Positions 1-12,800 of a stretch of 64,000 nt of DNA are shown here, one piece after another. Position numbers and translations under genes: made by a program. Under the pieces are notes generated by a model. The model had not been told where the DNA came from. It searched no databases and saw only the letters and a program-made list of their open reading frames with translations. The number at the start of each line of letters is the position of its first letter. Position 1 is the first letter of the stretch. This stretch comes from Poecilobothrus nobilitatus (lineage: Eukaryota > Arthropoda > Insecta > Diptera > Dolichopodidae). Location of the stretch: the NCBI GenBank assembly GCA_947095535.1, contig OX352772.1:230003196-230067195 (forward strand). The letters run 5' to 3'.

Positions 1-2
1 TT

Positions 3-398
3 TTGGTAGGAGAGCCCATGGTTTGTGTTAATTATCCACCACTTAATAATGTATCAACCTTAAGCGATCGCTATAAAAATATTCAAGTAATCTATCAGAA
101 ATTTTGGACCCAATGGAAAAAGAGCTATTTAAATAATCTACAAAGTCGAAAAAAATGGGGTGATTCACAAGGCAACCTGAAGATCAATGATTTAGTTTTG
201 CTTATCGAAGAAAACACTTCTTCAATGAAATGGCCATTCAGTCGAGTTACTTATGCACAAGCAAGCCGCGACAATAAAGTTTGAGTTGTTTCAGTATCAA
301 CTACATCTGGTGCTTTCATAAGTATAAATAAAGTATGTCATCTTCCTATTGAAAGTAGTACCTTTCAAGGCGGGCAGAATGAAGAAGCTTCAAGCTAA
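3..398 (+). pseudogene. BEL/Pao retrotransposon polyprotein, C-terminal end (DUF5641-like)
   Basis: The reading frame matches the extreme C-terminus of BEL/Pao polyproteins, the domain after the integrase core. Visible hallmarks are a KSYLNNLQSRKKW block, an NLKINDLVLL block, EEN followed by MKWP, and a final LPIE...FQGGQNE-type ending. An in-frame TGA at 282-284 interrupts it. The same frame then stays open and recognisable to a TAA at 396-398, so the mutation is a point nonsense and not the true end. The upstream part of the element lies outside the window. Family assignment is from motif recognition; the element is dead as read. Confidence 0.85.
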
Positions 399-661
399 TT
401 TTTTTTTTTTGTTATAAATAATTTGTCTTTACATAATTTTTGTAACACTTGTTTAATGCAAATAATTTCAAATCAATCTTTTATAAATAATCAATATTAA
501 TAATTTTTTTGCTGTTTAATATAAATTCATTTAAATCATGTATTACTATCTAAAACTTAAAAGTTAAATTTATATCTAAAATTTTATTTATTTATTTTTT
601 TTTTTTATTTATTCATTTATTTAGTGCTAGCATTTTAAACTTTAATTTACAATTAGTAGGT
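399..661. other. AT-rich non-coding stretch with a LINE 3' tail
   Basis: No ORF is supported. A T-rich TTTATT-type run at about 581-628 reads as an A-rich (TAAA)-like tail on the minus strand. It sits just beyond the stop of the minus-strand LINE, which fits the microsatellite-like 3' ends of CR1/Jockey-type elements. Confidence 0.5.
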
Positions 662-1261
662 TTAGTAAAAATTATTTTTTATGTAAAGAACTATATTTTT
701 TCTAAAAATTATTAAATTATTTTCATTTTTTAATTCAAAAGGTAAGTTATTAAACAAATTTAAGGCTCTATACAGTAACATGTTTTTGGTTTTCTCATTC
801 CTAAAAAAGTTCAGCCTAAAGTTGGAGATGTTCCTCAAGTTATAATTATGTACATCACCAGCATATACAATCCTATTGCACAAGTAATCAGGATACATGT
901 TGTACTTCATTTTAAAAATAATAATTAACACATTCGTAATAAATTTCTGACGCACTGACAGCCAAACTAAGGTTTCCAACATAAAATTAATAGGCGCATA
1001 ACGATTAAATCTTAAAATTATCCTCATTGCACAATTTTGCAACTTTTGTAGATGCTCCATATCTTCTTGAGATGCCATAAAGAGTATCGACGAACAATAC
1101 TCAAAATGAGGTTTGATCATAACGTTGTAAATCTTTATAGCATTCATGTACGAAGTTCTGTTCCTAATTTTTTTAAAGAAATATATCTTTTTACTAATTT
1201 TTTTGTGAACGTACTCAATATGACTTTTAAGATTTAACCTGCTATCCAGTATTACTCCCAA
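662..1261 (-). pseudogene. LINE reverse transcriptase, C-terminal domain
   Basis: The 199-residue frame starts at the LGVILDSRLNLKSHI block that follows the RT palm in CR1/Jockey-like elements. It continues through KIYNVMIKPHFEYCSSI and LQKLQNCAMRIIL, and ends in the HNYNLRN... tail typical of these ORFs. It is the direct continuation of the palm ORF at 1276-1776, separated by a one-base frameshift around 1265-1285. The natural stop lies at 662. The protein would extend the RT in the retrotransposition complex and is non-functional as read. Confidence 0.8.
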
Positions 1262-1275
1262 ATACTTAATTTCCT

Positions 1276-1900
1276 TTACCTCTTTAATTGTTTTTCTGCA
1301 ATATTTAGATCAACTTCTTGAATATTATTTATTTTTATATATTTTGTTTTTTTAACATTTAATTTTAATTTATTTCTACTGAGCCAAAGACTGGGATGAT
1401 TTAGATAAGCATTTATTGCATTTAGGCATTCTTCAACAGTGTCACAAGCTACATTTAACAAAGCATCGTCTGCAAATAGGAAAAGTTTAGACTTTGAGAC
1501 AATTTTGTACATGTCGTTTACGTATAAAATAAATAAGAGGACACCCAAGGTACTACCCTGGGGTACTCCTAGTGATACTTTAATTGCATCAGAGACAACA
1601 CCTTTAATTTTTGTTCTTTGGAATCTGTTTTCCAAGTATGATTGAATCCATTTAATTTCTTTTTCCTTCACCCCATAACATTTCATTTTCTTCAATAAAA
1701 TTTGGTCCACAGTTTCAAATGGTCGTTGCAGGTCTATAAAAACCGCTATTATAACTTTTCCATCATGAACATCCATTTTCCAGTTACTGATTATTAAAGT
1801 TAACAGTGCTTCACAACTGTGATTATCTCTAAAACCCGATTGATATTCATAGATTAGATGATATTTTTTTAAATGTTCCTCAAATTGACTATTAACAATT
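1276..1900 (-). pseudogene. LINE reverse transcriptase, fingers and palm
   Basis: Visible RT motifs on the minus strand are YQSGFRDNHSCEALL (upstream of the first Met, about 1800-1865), VFIDLQRPFETVD, LGVPQGSTLG, the catalytic LFADDALL, and LKLNVKKTKYI. The reading starts above the first Met at 1776, so the real ORF is longer than the Met-to-stop span. The palm carries FADD where YADD/FADD is expected, so the catalytic pair is kept. A short tandem duplication at 1909-1964 and a frameshift at about 1270 break the frame. Confidence 0.82.
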
Positions 1901-1908
1901 TTTTCAGT

Positions 1909-1964
1909 AATTTTTGATTCCAGCCGGAACCCCTCCTAAATTTTTGATTCCGGCCCAAACTCCT
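1909..1964. repeat. Two-copy tandem duplication (about 29 bp) inside the LINE
   Basis: Two near-copies sharing AATTTTTGATTCC and a run ending in CTCCT lie back to back at 1909-1937 and 1939-1964. They are unusually GC-rich for this region. They fall inside the reading frame of the RT fingers and help destroy it. Confidence 0.6.
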
Positions 1965-2533
1965 CACATTTGTTTGTACCCTTTACCTTTTCCACAGAAA
2001 TTACAATCGTTTCTTTCCAATTTCCAGGGAAACATCCACTTGCTAATGATGCATTTATGATTGTTAGAAGGTTTACGCTAATTAGATCAAATGAATCAAT
2101 GATCATTTGTGCATTAACAAAATAGTGATCCTTTTTTTTTATTCAAAAAGTTTAACGTATTTTTTAATTCAATCAATGTTCACATTCTTCAATTATATTT
2201 TCATATTAATATTTATAAGATATTTTCATGTTAATTTCTTTAATACTTTCTATAAAATAGTTGTTGAATTTGTTTGCCATAATAAGTTCATTATTTACTT
2301 TTTTTTTTCAAAAATAACTTCCTTAATCTCCTTTATATTTCGCCACATTGTTTTCTGGTCATGCGAATTATTTACTTTATTTTTAATAAAGGTGTTCTTG
2401 CAAATATTAATTTTTTTTTATACATATTTCGTAGGATCCTGTATTTTTCCCATTCTTCATTATTATTAATCTACACTGCTATTTTGTATTGCCGATTTCT
2501 TTCCTTTTTCATCACTTCTAGTTCATTGGTATA

Positions 2534-3320
2534 TCATTTGTTTATAGGATGTTTACCACTATTTTTAGTAATTGCAAATTGGTTAATAATTTCATGTAAG
2601 CATGTACTGAACTTACTCGCTTTTGCATTTACATCAGAATAACAAATTGTCGTTATGTCATTTACAGCAATCTTTCCTCTAAACATATCAATATTATATT
2701 TAGTCATTTTAATTTTTTTATTATTGTGTGATTCTTTTTTCCTACTCAGTTTTAATGTTATTTTTAGAGTTTCATGGTCACTATTTTTTGCATTATGTTC
2801 CACACTAGCAGAAGCCTTCTCAAACTGGTTTGTTACCACCCAATCTATCAATGATTTTGACTCCTGTGTGATCCGTGTATATTCTTTAACTATTTGTTTA
2901 AAAAAATTTCTTTAAATATGTCTTTTATTTTAATCTTACAACTATCATTTTTAAGCCAATTTATATTGAAGTCACCCATTATTATTATGTCTTCTTTTGT
3001 TTCATTTAATTTAATAATATATGCATTTAGTTCATTAAAAAATTCATCATTTACATTCACGTATTTTGGCGCTCTATATAGATCTATAGTATGGAAAGAA
3101 TAATTTCTACAGCTTAACCTAACATGTAACATCCAAATTTTCTTCCTTAGAAAATATTTATTAATGAGACTGACATTCCAGTCATCTTTACAATCAAGTA
3201 CAACCCCTCCAGTATGTCTAGAGTGACTATCCACTCTTAGAATGTTGTAACCGTTAATTTCTATTAGTGAATCTTCATCGTCGCCTATTAGATGCGTTTC
3301 AGTACAACATCAACTTTTCC
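2534..3320 (-). pseudogene. LINE APE-type endonuclease domain
   Basis: The frame 2890-3234 contains HTGGVVLDC, LYRAPKYVN and MGDFNINWL, the Asp-Phe-Asn catalytic block of apurinic-like LINE endonucleases. Just upstream on the minus strand (to about 3320) a TETHL-type block is readable. The frame 2534-2851 carries the downstream IDWVVTN and NSDHETLKI (SDH) motifs. A frameshift separates the halves at about 2855-2890. The domain would nick target DNA for target-primed reverse transcription. It is inactive as read. Confidence 0.8.
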
Positions 3321-3330
3321 ATTACAAATT

Positions 3331-3744
3331 GAATTTTCCTTGATTATTTATATATAAACATTACTTGGTTGCTACAAGAATAGTTTCTTTCTTTCTATTT
3401 TTATCTTTCTTAACAAGCTCGGACATTCTCTATTGCTGCACCGGTAATCAATTGCATTATTGTTTATAGTTGTATCAATAAAATTATATTTTTTTTTATC
3501 TCATAAAGAAGATCATATGTTAATGAAGTATTAAAAATCATTATTTTTGCCTTTCCAATTCGGTTCGATAAATGCATTATAATAGCAAATATCACTTTTA
3601 TTCTCGTTTAAAAATTGTAATTCTGTTAAATAAAAAAAAGGGATTATAATATATTGCAATATTGCAGTAGTGTAAAATTTATTATTAAGATTAATTAAAA
3701 TGAATATTTAATTAGTAAATTTGCATAATCTTAAGAAACTGAAT
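3331..3744. other. AT-rich spacer, no gene seen
   Basis: No coding or structured feature can be supported in this stretch. It leads into the degenerate ATT-based repeats that precede the large hexamer array. Confidence 0.5.
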
Positions 3745-4008
3745 TTTCATCATCATTCTCATTATCATTATAATTCTCATTATCATTATAATTCTCATTA
3801 TAATTATCATTATAATTATCATTATATTTATCATTATAATTACAATTACAATTACAATTACAATTACAATATAATTATAATTATAATTATCATTATAATT
3901 ATAATTATAATTATAATTATAATTATAATTATAATTATAATTATAATTATAATTATAATTATAATTATAATTATAATTATAATTATAATTATAATTATAA
4001 TTATAATA
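3745..4008. repeat. Degenerate ATT-based lead-in to the hexamer array
   Basis: This is a graded series of hexamers: mixed ATTCTC/ATTATC/ATTATA units first, then five ATTACA units (3839-3868), then about 19 ATTATA units (3892-4005). One shortened 5-nt unit follows, and the perfect array begins. Each block differs from the next by one or two positions of the same six-base frame. Confidence 0.9.
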
Positions 4009-7000
4009 TCATTATCATTATCATTATCATTATCATTATCATTATCATTATCATTATCATTATCATTATCATTATCATTATCATTATCATTATCATTATC
4101 ATTATCATTATCATTATCATTATCATTATCATTATCATTATCATTATCATTATCATTATCATTATCATTATCATTATCATTATCATTATCATTATCATTA
4201 TCATTATCATTATCATTATCATTATCATTATCATTATCATTATCATTATCATTATCATTATCATTATCATTATCATTATCATTATCATTATCATTATCAT
4301 TATCATTATCATTATCATTATCATTATCATTATCATTATCATTATCATTATCATTATCATTATCATTATCATTATCATTATCATTATCATTATCATTATC
4401 ATTATCATTATCATTATCATTATCATTATCATTATCATTATCATTATCATTATCATTATCATTATCATTATCATTATCATTATCATTATCATTATCATTA
4501 TCATTATCATTATCATTATCATTATCATTATCATTATCATTATCATTATCATTATCATTATCATTATCATTATCATTATCATTATCATTATCATTATCAT
4601 TATCATTATCATTATCATTATCATTATCATTATCATTATCATTATCATTATCATTATCATTATCATTATCATTATCATTATCATTATCATTATCATTATC
4701 ATTATCATTATCATTATCATTATCATTATCATTATCATTATCATTATCATTATCATTATCATTATCATTATCATTATCATTATCATTATCATTATCATTA
4801 TCATTATCATTATCATTATCATTATCATTATCATTATCATTATCATTATCATTATCATTATCATTATCATTATCATTATCATTATCATTATCATTATCAT
4901 TATCATTATCATTATCATTATCATTATCATTATCATTATCATTATCATTATCATTATCATTATCATTATCATTATCATTATCATTATCATTATCATTATC
5001 ATTATCATTATCATTATCATTATCATTATCATTATCATTATCATTATCATTATCATTATCATTATCATTATCATTATCATTATCATTATCATTATCATTA
5101 TCATTATCATTATCATTATCATTATCATTATCATTATCATTATCATTATCATTATCATTATCATTATCATTATCATTATCATTATCATTATCATTATCAT
5201 TATCATTATCATTATCATTATCATTATCATTATCATTATCATTATCATTATCATTATCATTATCATTATCATTATCATTATCATTATCATTATCATTATC
5301 ATTATCATTATCATTATCATTATCATTATCATTATCATTATCATTATCATTATCATTATCATTATCATTATCATTATCATTATCATTATCATTATCATTA
5401 TCATTATCATTATCATTATCATTATCATTATCATTATCATTATCATTATCATTATCATTATCATTATCATTATCATTATCATTATCATTATCATTATCAT
5501 TATCATTATCATTATCATTATCATTATCATTATCATTATCATTATCATTATCATTATCATTATCATTATCATTATCATTATCATTATCATTATCATTATC
5601 ATTATCATTATCATTATCATTATCATTATCATTATCATTATCATTATCATTATCATTATCATTATCATTATCATTATCATTATCATTATCATTATCATTA
5701 TCATTATCATTATCATTATCATTATCATTATCATTATCATTATCATTATCATTATCATTATCATTATCATTATCATTATCATTATCATTATCATTATCAT
5801 TATCATTATCATTATCATTATCATTATCATTATCATTATCATTATCATTATCATTATCATTATCATTATCATTATCATTATCATTATCATTATCATTATC
5901 ATTATCATTATCATTATCATTATCATTATCATTATCATTATCATTATCATTATCATTATCATTATCATTATCATTATCATTATCATTATCATTATCATTA
6001 TCATTATCATTATCATTATCATTATCATTATCATTATCATTATCATTATCATTATCATTATCATTATCATTATCATTATCATTATCATTATCATTATCAT
6101 TATCATTATCATTATCATTATCATTATCATTATCATTATCATTATCATTATCATTATCATTATCATTATCATTATCATTATCATTATCATTATCATTATC
6201 ATTATCATTATCATTATCATTATCATTATCATTATCATTATCATTATCATTATCATTATCATTATCATTATCATTATCATTATCATTATCATTATCATTA
6301 TCATTATCATTATCATTATCATTATCATTATCATTATCATTATCATTATCATTATCATTATCATTATCATTATCATTATCATTATCATTATCATTATCAT
6401 TATCATTATCATTATCATTATCATTATCATTATCATTATCATTATCATTATCATTATCATTATCATTATCATTATCATTATCATTATCATTATCATTATC
6501 ATTATCATTATCATTATCATTATCATTATCATTATCATTATCATTATCATTATCATTATCATTATCATTATCATTATCATTATCATTATCATTATCATTA
6601 TCATTATCATTATCATTATCATTATCATTATCATTATCATTATCATTATCATTATCATTATCATTATCATTATCATTATCATTATCATTATCATTATCAT
6701 TATCATTATCATTATCATTATCATTATCATTATCATTATCATTATCATTATCATTATCATTATCATTATCATTATCATTATCATTATCATTATCATTATC
6801 ATTATCATTATCATTATCATTATCATTATCATTATCATTATCATTATCATTATCATTATCATTATCATTATCATTATCATTATCATTATCATTATCATTA
6901 TCATTATCATTATCATTATCATTATCATTATCATTATCATTATCATTATCATTATCATTATCATTATCATTATCATTATCATTATCATTATCATTATCAT

Positions 7001-9846
7001 TATCATTATCATTATCATTATCATTATCATTATCATTATCATTATCATTATCATTATCATTATCATTATCATTATCATTATCATTATCATTATCATTATC
7101 ATTATCATTATCATTATCATTATCATTATCATTATCATTATCATTATCATTATCATTATCATTATCATTATCATTATCATTATCATTATCATTATCATTA
7201 TCATTATCATTATCATTATCATTATCATTATCATTATCATTATCATTATCATTATCATTATCATTATCATTATCATTATCATTATCATTATCATTATCAT
7301 TATCATTATCATTATCATTATCATTATCATTATCATTATCATTATCATTATCATTATCATTATCATTATCATTATCATTATCATTATCATTATCATTATC
7401 ATTATCATTATCATTATCATTATCATTATCATTATCATTATCATTATCATTATCATTATCATTATCATTATCATTATCATTATCATTATCATTATCATTA
7501 TCATTATCATTATCATTATCATTATCATTATCATTATCATTATCATTATCATTATCATTATCATTATCATTATCATTATCATTATCATTATCATTATCAT
7601 TATCATTATCATTATCATTATCATTATCATTATCATTATCATTATCATTATCATTATCATTATCATTATCATTATCATTATCATTATCATTATCATTATC
7701 ATTATCATTATCATTATCATTATCATTATCATTATCATTATCATTATCATTATCATTATCATTATCATTATCATTATCATTATCATTATCATTATCATTA
7801 TCATTATCATTATCATTATCATTATCATTATCATTATCATTATCATTATCATTATCATTATCATTATCATTATCATTATCATTATCATTATCATTATCAT
7901 TATCATTATCATTATCATTATCATTATCATTATCATTATCATTATCATTATCATTATCATTATCATTATCATTATCATTATCATTATCATTATCATTATC
8001 ATTATCATTATCATTATCATTATCATTATCATTATCATTATCATTATCATTATCATTATCATTATCATTATCATTATCATTATCATTATCATTATCATTA
8101 TCATTATCATTATCATTATCATTATCATTATCATTATCATTATCATTATCATTATCATTATCATTATCATTATCATTATCATTATCATTATCATTATCAT
8201 TATCATTATCATTATCATTATCATTATCATTATCATTATCATTATCATTATCATTATCATTATCATTATCATTATCATTATCATTATCATTATCATTATC
8301 ATTATCATTATCATTATCATTATCATTATCATTATCATTATCATTATCATTATCATTATCATTATCATTATCATTATCATTATCATTATCATTATCATTA
8401 TCATTATCATTATCATTATCATTATCATTATCATTATCATTATCATTATCATTATCATTATCATTATCATTATCATTATCATTATCATTATCATTATCAT
8501 TATCATTATCATTATCATTATCATTATCATTATCATTATCATTATCATTATCATTATCATTATCATTATCATTATCATTATCATTATCATTATCATTATC
8601 ATTATCATTATCATTATCATTATCATTATCATTATCATTATCATTATCATTATCATTATCATTATCATTATCATTATCATTATCATTATCATTATCATTA
8701 TCATTATCATTATCATTATCATTATCATTATCATTATCATTATCATTATCATTATCATTATCATTATCATTATCATTATCATTATCATTATCATTATCAT
8801 TATCATTATCATTATCATTATCATTATCATTATCATTATCATTATCATTATCATTATCATTATCATTATCATTATCATTATCATTATCATTATCATTATC
8901 ATTATCATTATCATTATCATTATCATTATCATTATCATTATCATTATCATTATCATTATCATTATCATTATCATTATCATTATCATTATCATTATCATTA
9001 TCATTATCATTATCATTATCATTATCATTATCATTATCATTATCATTATCATTATCATTATCATTATCATTATCATTATCATTATCATTATCATTATCAT
9101 TATCATTATCATTATCATTATCATTATCATTATCATTATCATTATCATTATCATTATCATTATCATTATCATTATCATTATCATTATCATTATCATTATC
9201 ATTATCATTATCATTATCATTATCATTATCATTATCATTATCATTATCATTATCATTATCATTATCATTATCATTATCATTATCATTATCATTATCATTA
9301 TCATTATCATTATCATTATCATTATCATTATCATTATCATTATCATTATCATTATCATTATCATTATCATTATCATTATCATTATCATTATCATTATCAT
9401 TATCATTATCATTATCATTATCATTATCATTATCATTATCATTATCATTATCATTATCATTATCATTATCATTATCATTATCATTATCATTATCATTATC
9501 ATTATCATTATCATTATCATTATCATTATCATTATCATTATCATTATCATTATCATTATCATTATCATTATCATTATCATTATCATTATCATTATCATTA
9601 TCATTATCATTATCATTATCATTATCATTATCATTATCATTATCATTATCATTATCATTATCATTATCATTATCATTATCATTATCATTATCATTATCAT
9701 TATCATTATCATTATCATTATCATTATCATTATCATTATCATTATCATTATCATTATCATTATCATTATCATTATCATTATCATTATCATTATCATTATC
9801 ATTATCATTATCATTATCATTATCATTATCATTATCATTATCATTA
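4009..9846. repeat. (TCATTA)n array, 973 apparently perfect copies
   Basis: The 5838 bases read as 973 uninterrupted TCATTA units with no visible variant. The unit is free of stops in three forward frames and one or two reverse frames, so it creates very long but meaningless open frames (Ser-Leu or Met-Ile dipeptide repeats). No promoter, transcript signal or coding bias supports translation. Confidence 0.97.
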
Positions 9847-12800
9847 TCATTGTCATTGTCATTGTCATTGTCATTGTCATTGTCATTGTCATTGTCATTG
9901 TCATTGTCATTGTCATTGTCATTGTCATTGTCATTGTCATTGTCATTGTCATTGTCATTGTCATTGTCATTGTCATTGTCATTGTCATTGTCATTGTCAT
10001 TGTCATTGTCATTGTCATTGTCATTGTCATTGTCATTGTCATTGTCATTGTCATTGTCATTGTCATTGTCATTGTCATTGTCATTGTCATTGTCATTGTC
10101 ATTGTCATTGTCATTGTCATTGTCATTGTCATTGTCATTGTCATTGTCATTGTCATTGTCATTGTCATTGTCATTGTCATTGTCATTGTCATTGTCATTG
10201 TCATTGTCATTGTCATTGTCATTGTCATTGTCATTGTCATTGTCATTGTCATTGTCATTGTCATTGTCATTGTCATTGTCATTGTCATTGTCATTGTCAT
10301 TGTCATTGTCATTGTCATTGTCATTGTCATTGTCATTGTCATTGTCATTGTCATTGTCATTGTCATTGTCATTGTCATTGTCATTGTCATTGTCATTGTC
10401 ATTGTCATTGTCATTGTCATTGTCATTGTCATTGTCATTGTCATTGTCATTGTCATTGTCATTGTCATTGTCATTGTCATTGTCATTGTCATTGTCATTG
10501 TCATTGTCATTGTCATTGTCATTGTCATTGTCATTGTCATTGTCATTGTCATTGTCATTGTCATTGTCATTGTCATTGTCATTGTCATTGTCATTGTCAT
10601 TGTCATTGTCATTGTCATTGTCATTGTCATTGTCATTGTCATTGTCATTGTCATTGTCATTGTCATTGTCATTGTCATTGTCATTGTCATTGTCATTGTC
10701 ATTGTCATTGTCATTGTCATTGTCATTGTCATTGTCATTGTCATTGTCATTGTCATTGTCATTGTCATTGTCATTGTCATTGTCATTGTCATTGTCATTG
10801 TCATTGTCATTGTCATTGTCATTGTCATTGTCATTGTCATTGTCATTGTCATTGTCATTGTCATTGTCATTGTCATTGTCATTGTCATTGTCATTGTCAT
10901 TGTCATTGTCATTGTCATTGTCATTGTCATTGTCATTGTCATTGTCATTGTCATTGTCATTGTCATTGTCATTGTCATTGTCATTGTCATTGTCATTGTC
11001 ATTGTCATTGTCATTGTCATTGTCATTGTCATTGTCATTGTCATTGTCATTGTCATTGTCATTGTCATTGTCATTGTCATTGTCATTGTCATTGTCATTG
11101 TCATTGTCATTGTCATTGTCATTGTCATTGTCATTGTCATTGTCATTGTCATTGTCATTGTCATTGTCATTGTCATTGTCATTGTCATTGTCATTGTCAT
11201 TGTCATTGTCATTGTCATTGTCATTGTCATTGTCATTGTCATTGTCATTGTCATTGTCATTGTCATTGTCATTGTCATTGTCATTGTCATTGTCATTGTC
11301 ATTGTCATTGTCATTGTCATTGTCATTGTCATTGTCATTGTCATTGTCATTGTCATTGTCATTGTCATTGTCATTGTCATTGTCATTGTCATTGTCATTG
11401 TCATTGTCATTGTCATTGTCATTGTCATTGTCATTGTCATTGTCATTGTCATTGTCATTGTCATTGTCATTGTCATTGTCATTGTCATTGTCATTGTCAT
11501 TGTCATTGTCATTGTCATTGTCATTGTCATTGTCATTGTCATTGTCATTGTCATTGTCATTGTCATTGTCATTGTCATTGTCATTGTCATTGTCATTGTC
11601 ATTGTCATTGTCATTGTCATTGTCATTGTCATTGTCATTGTCATTGTCATTGTCATTGTCATTGTCATTGTCATTGTCATTGTCATTGTCATTGTCATTG
11701 TCATTGTCATTGTCATTGTCATTGTCATTGTCATTGTCATTGTCATTGTCATTGTCATTGTCATTGTCATTGTCATTGTCATTGTCATTGTCATTGTCAT
11801 TGTCATTGTCATTGTCATTGTCATTGTCATTGTCATTGTCATTGTCATTGTCATTGTCATTGTCATTGTCATTGTCATTGTCATTGTCATTGTCATTGTC
11901 ATTGTCATTGTCATTGTCATTGTCATTGTCATTGTCATTGTCATTGTCATTGTCATTGTCATTGTCATTGTCATTGTCATTGTCATTGTCATTGTCATTG
12001 TCATTGTCATTGTCATTGTCATTGTCATTGTCATTGTCATTGTCATTGTCATTGTCATTGTCATTGTCATTGTCATTGTCATTGTCATTGTCATTGTCAT
12101 TGTCATTGTCATTGTCATTGTCATTGTCATTGTCATTGTCATTGTCATTGTCATTGTCATTGTCATTGTCATTGTCATTGTCATTGTCATTGTCATTGTC
12201 ATTGTCATTGTCATTGTCATTGTCATTGTCATTGTCATTGTCATTGTCATTGTCATTGTCATTGTCATTGTCATTGTCATTGTCATTGTCATTGTCATTG
12301 TCATTGTCATTGTCATTGTCATTGTCATTGTCATTGTCATTGTCATTGTCATTGTCATTGTCATTGTCATTGTCATTGTCATTGTCATTGTCATTGTCAT
12401 TGTCATTGTCATTGTCATTGTCATTGTCATTGTCATTGTCATTGTCATTGTCATTGTCATTGTCATTGTCATTGTCATTGTCATTGTCATTGTCATTGTC
12501 ATTGTCATTGTCATTGTCATTGTCATTGTCATTGTCATTGTCATTGTCATTGTCATTGTCATTGTCATTGTCATTGTCATTGTCATTGTCATTGTCATTG
12601 TCATTGTCATTGTCATTGTCATTGTCATTGTCATTGTCATTGTCATTGTCATTGTCATTGTCATTGTCATTGTCATTGTCATTGTCATTGTCATTGTCAT
12701 TGTCATTGTCATTGTCATTGTCATTGTCATTGTCATTGTCATTGTCATTGTCATTGTCATTGTCATTGTCATTGTCATTGTCATTGTCATTGTCATTGTC

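Larger units (their letters stand above)
581..3330 (-). mobile_element. CR1/Jockey-like non-LTR retrotransposon, 5'-truncated and decayed
   Basis: One minus-strand element of about 2.7 kb is read from 3330 down to 581. Its order is endonuclease (3320-2534), linker, reverse transcriptase finger block with a YQSGFR motif (about 1860), RT palm with FADD (about 1477), RT C-terminal domain (1261-662), and an A-rich tail. Only the very start of the endonuclease and any ORF1 are missing. Several frameshifts and stops show it is inactive. I cannot tell the CR1, Jockey and related clades apart by eye. Confidence 0.8.

Noticed and set aside
2107..2915. Plus-strand Phe/Ile-rich ORFs
   Set aside because: They are AT-rich antisense readings of the LINE endonuclease and linker on the minus strand.
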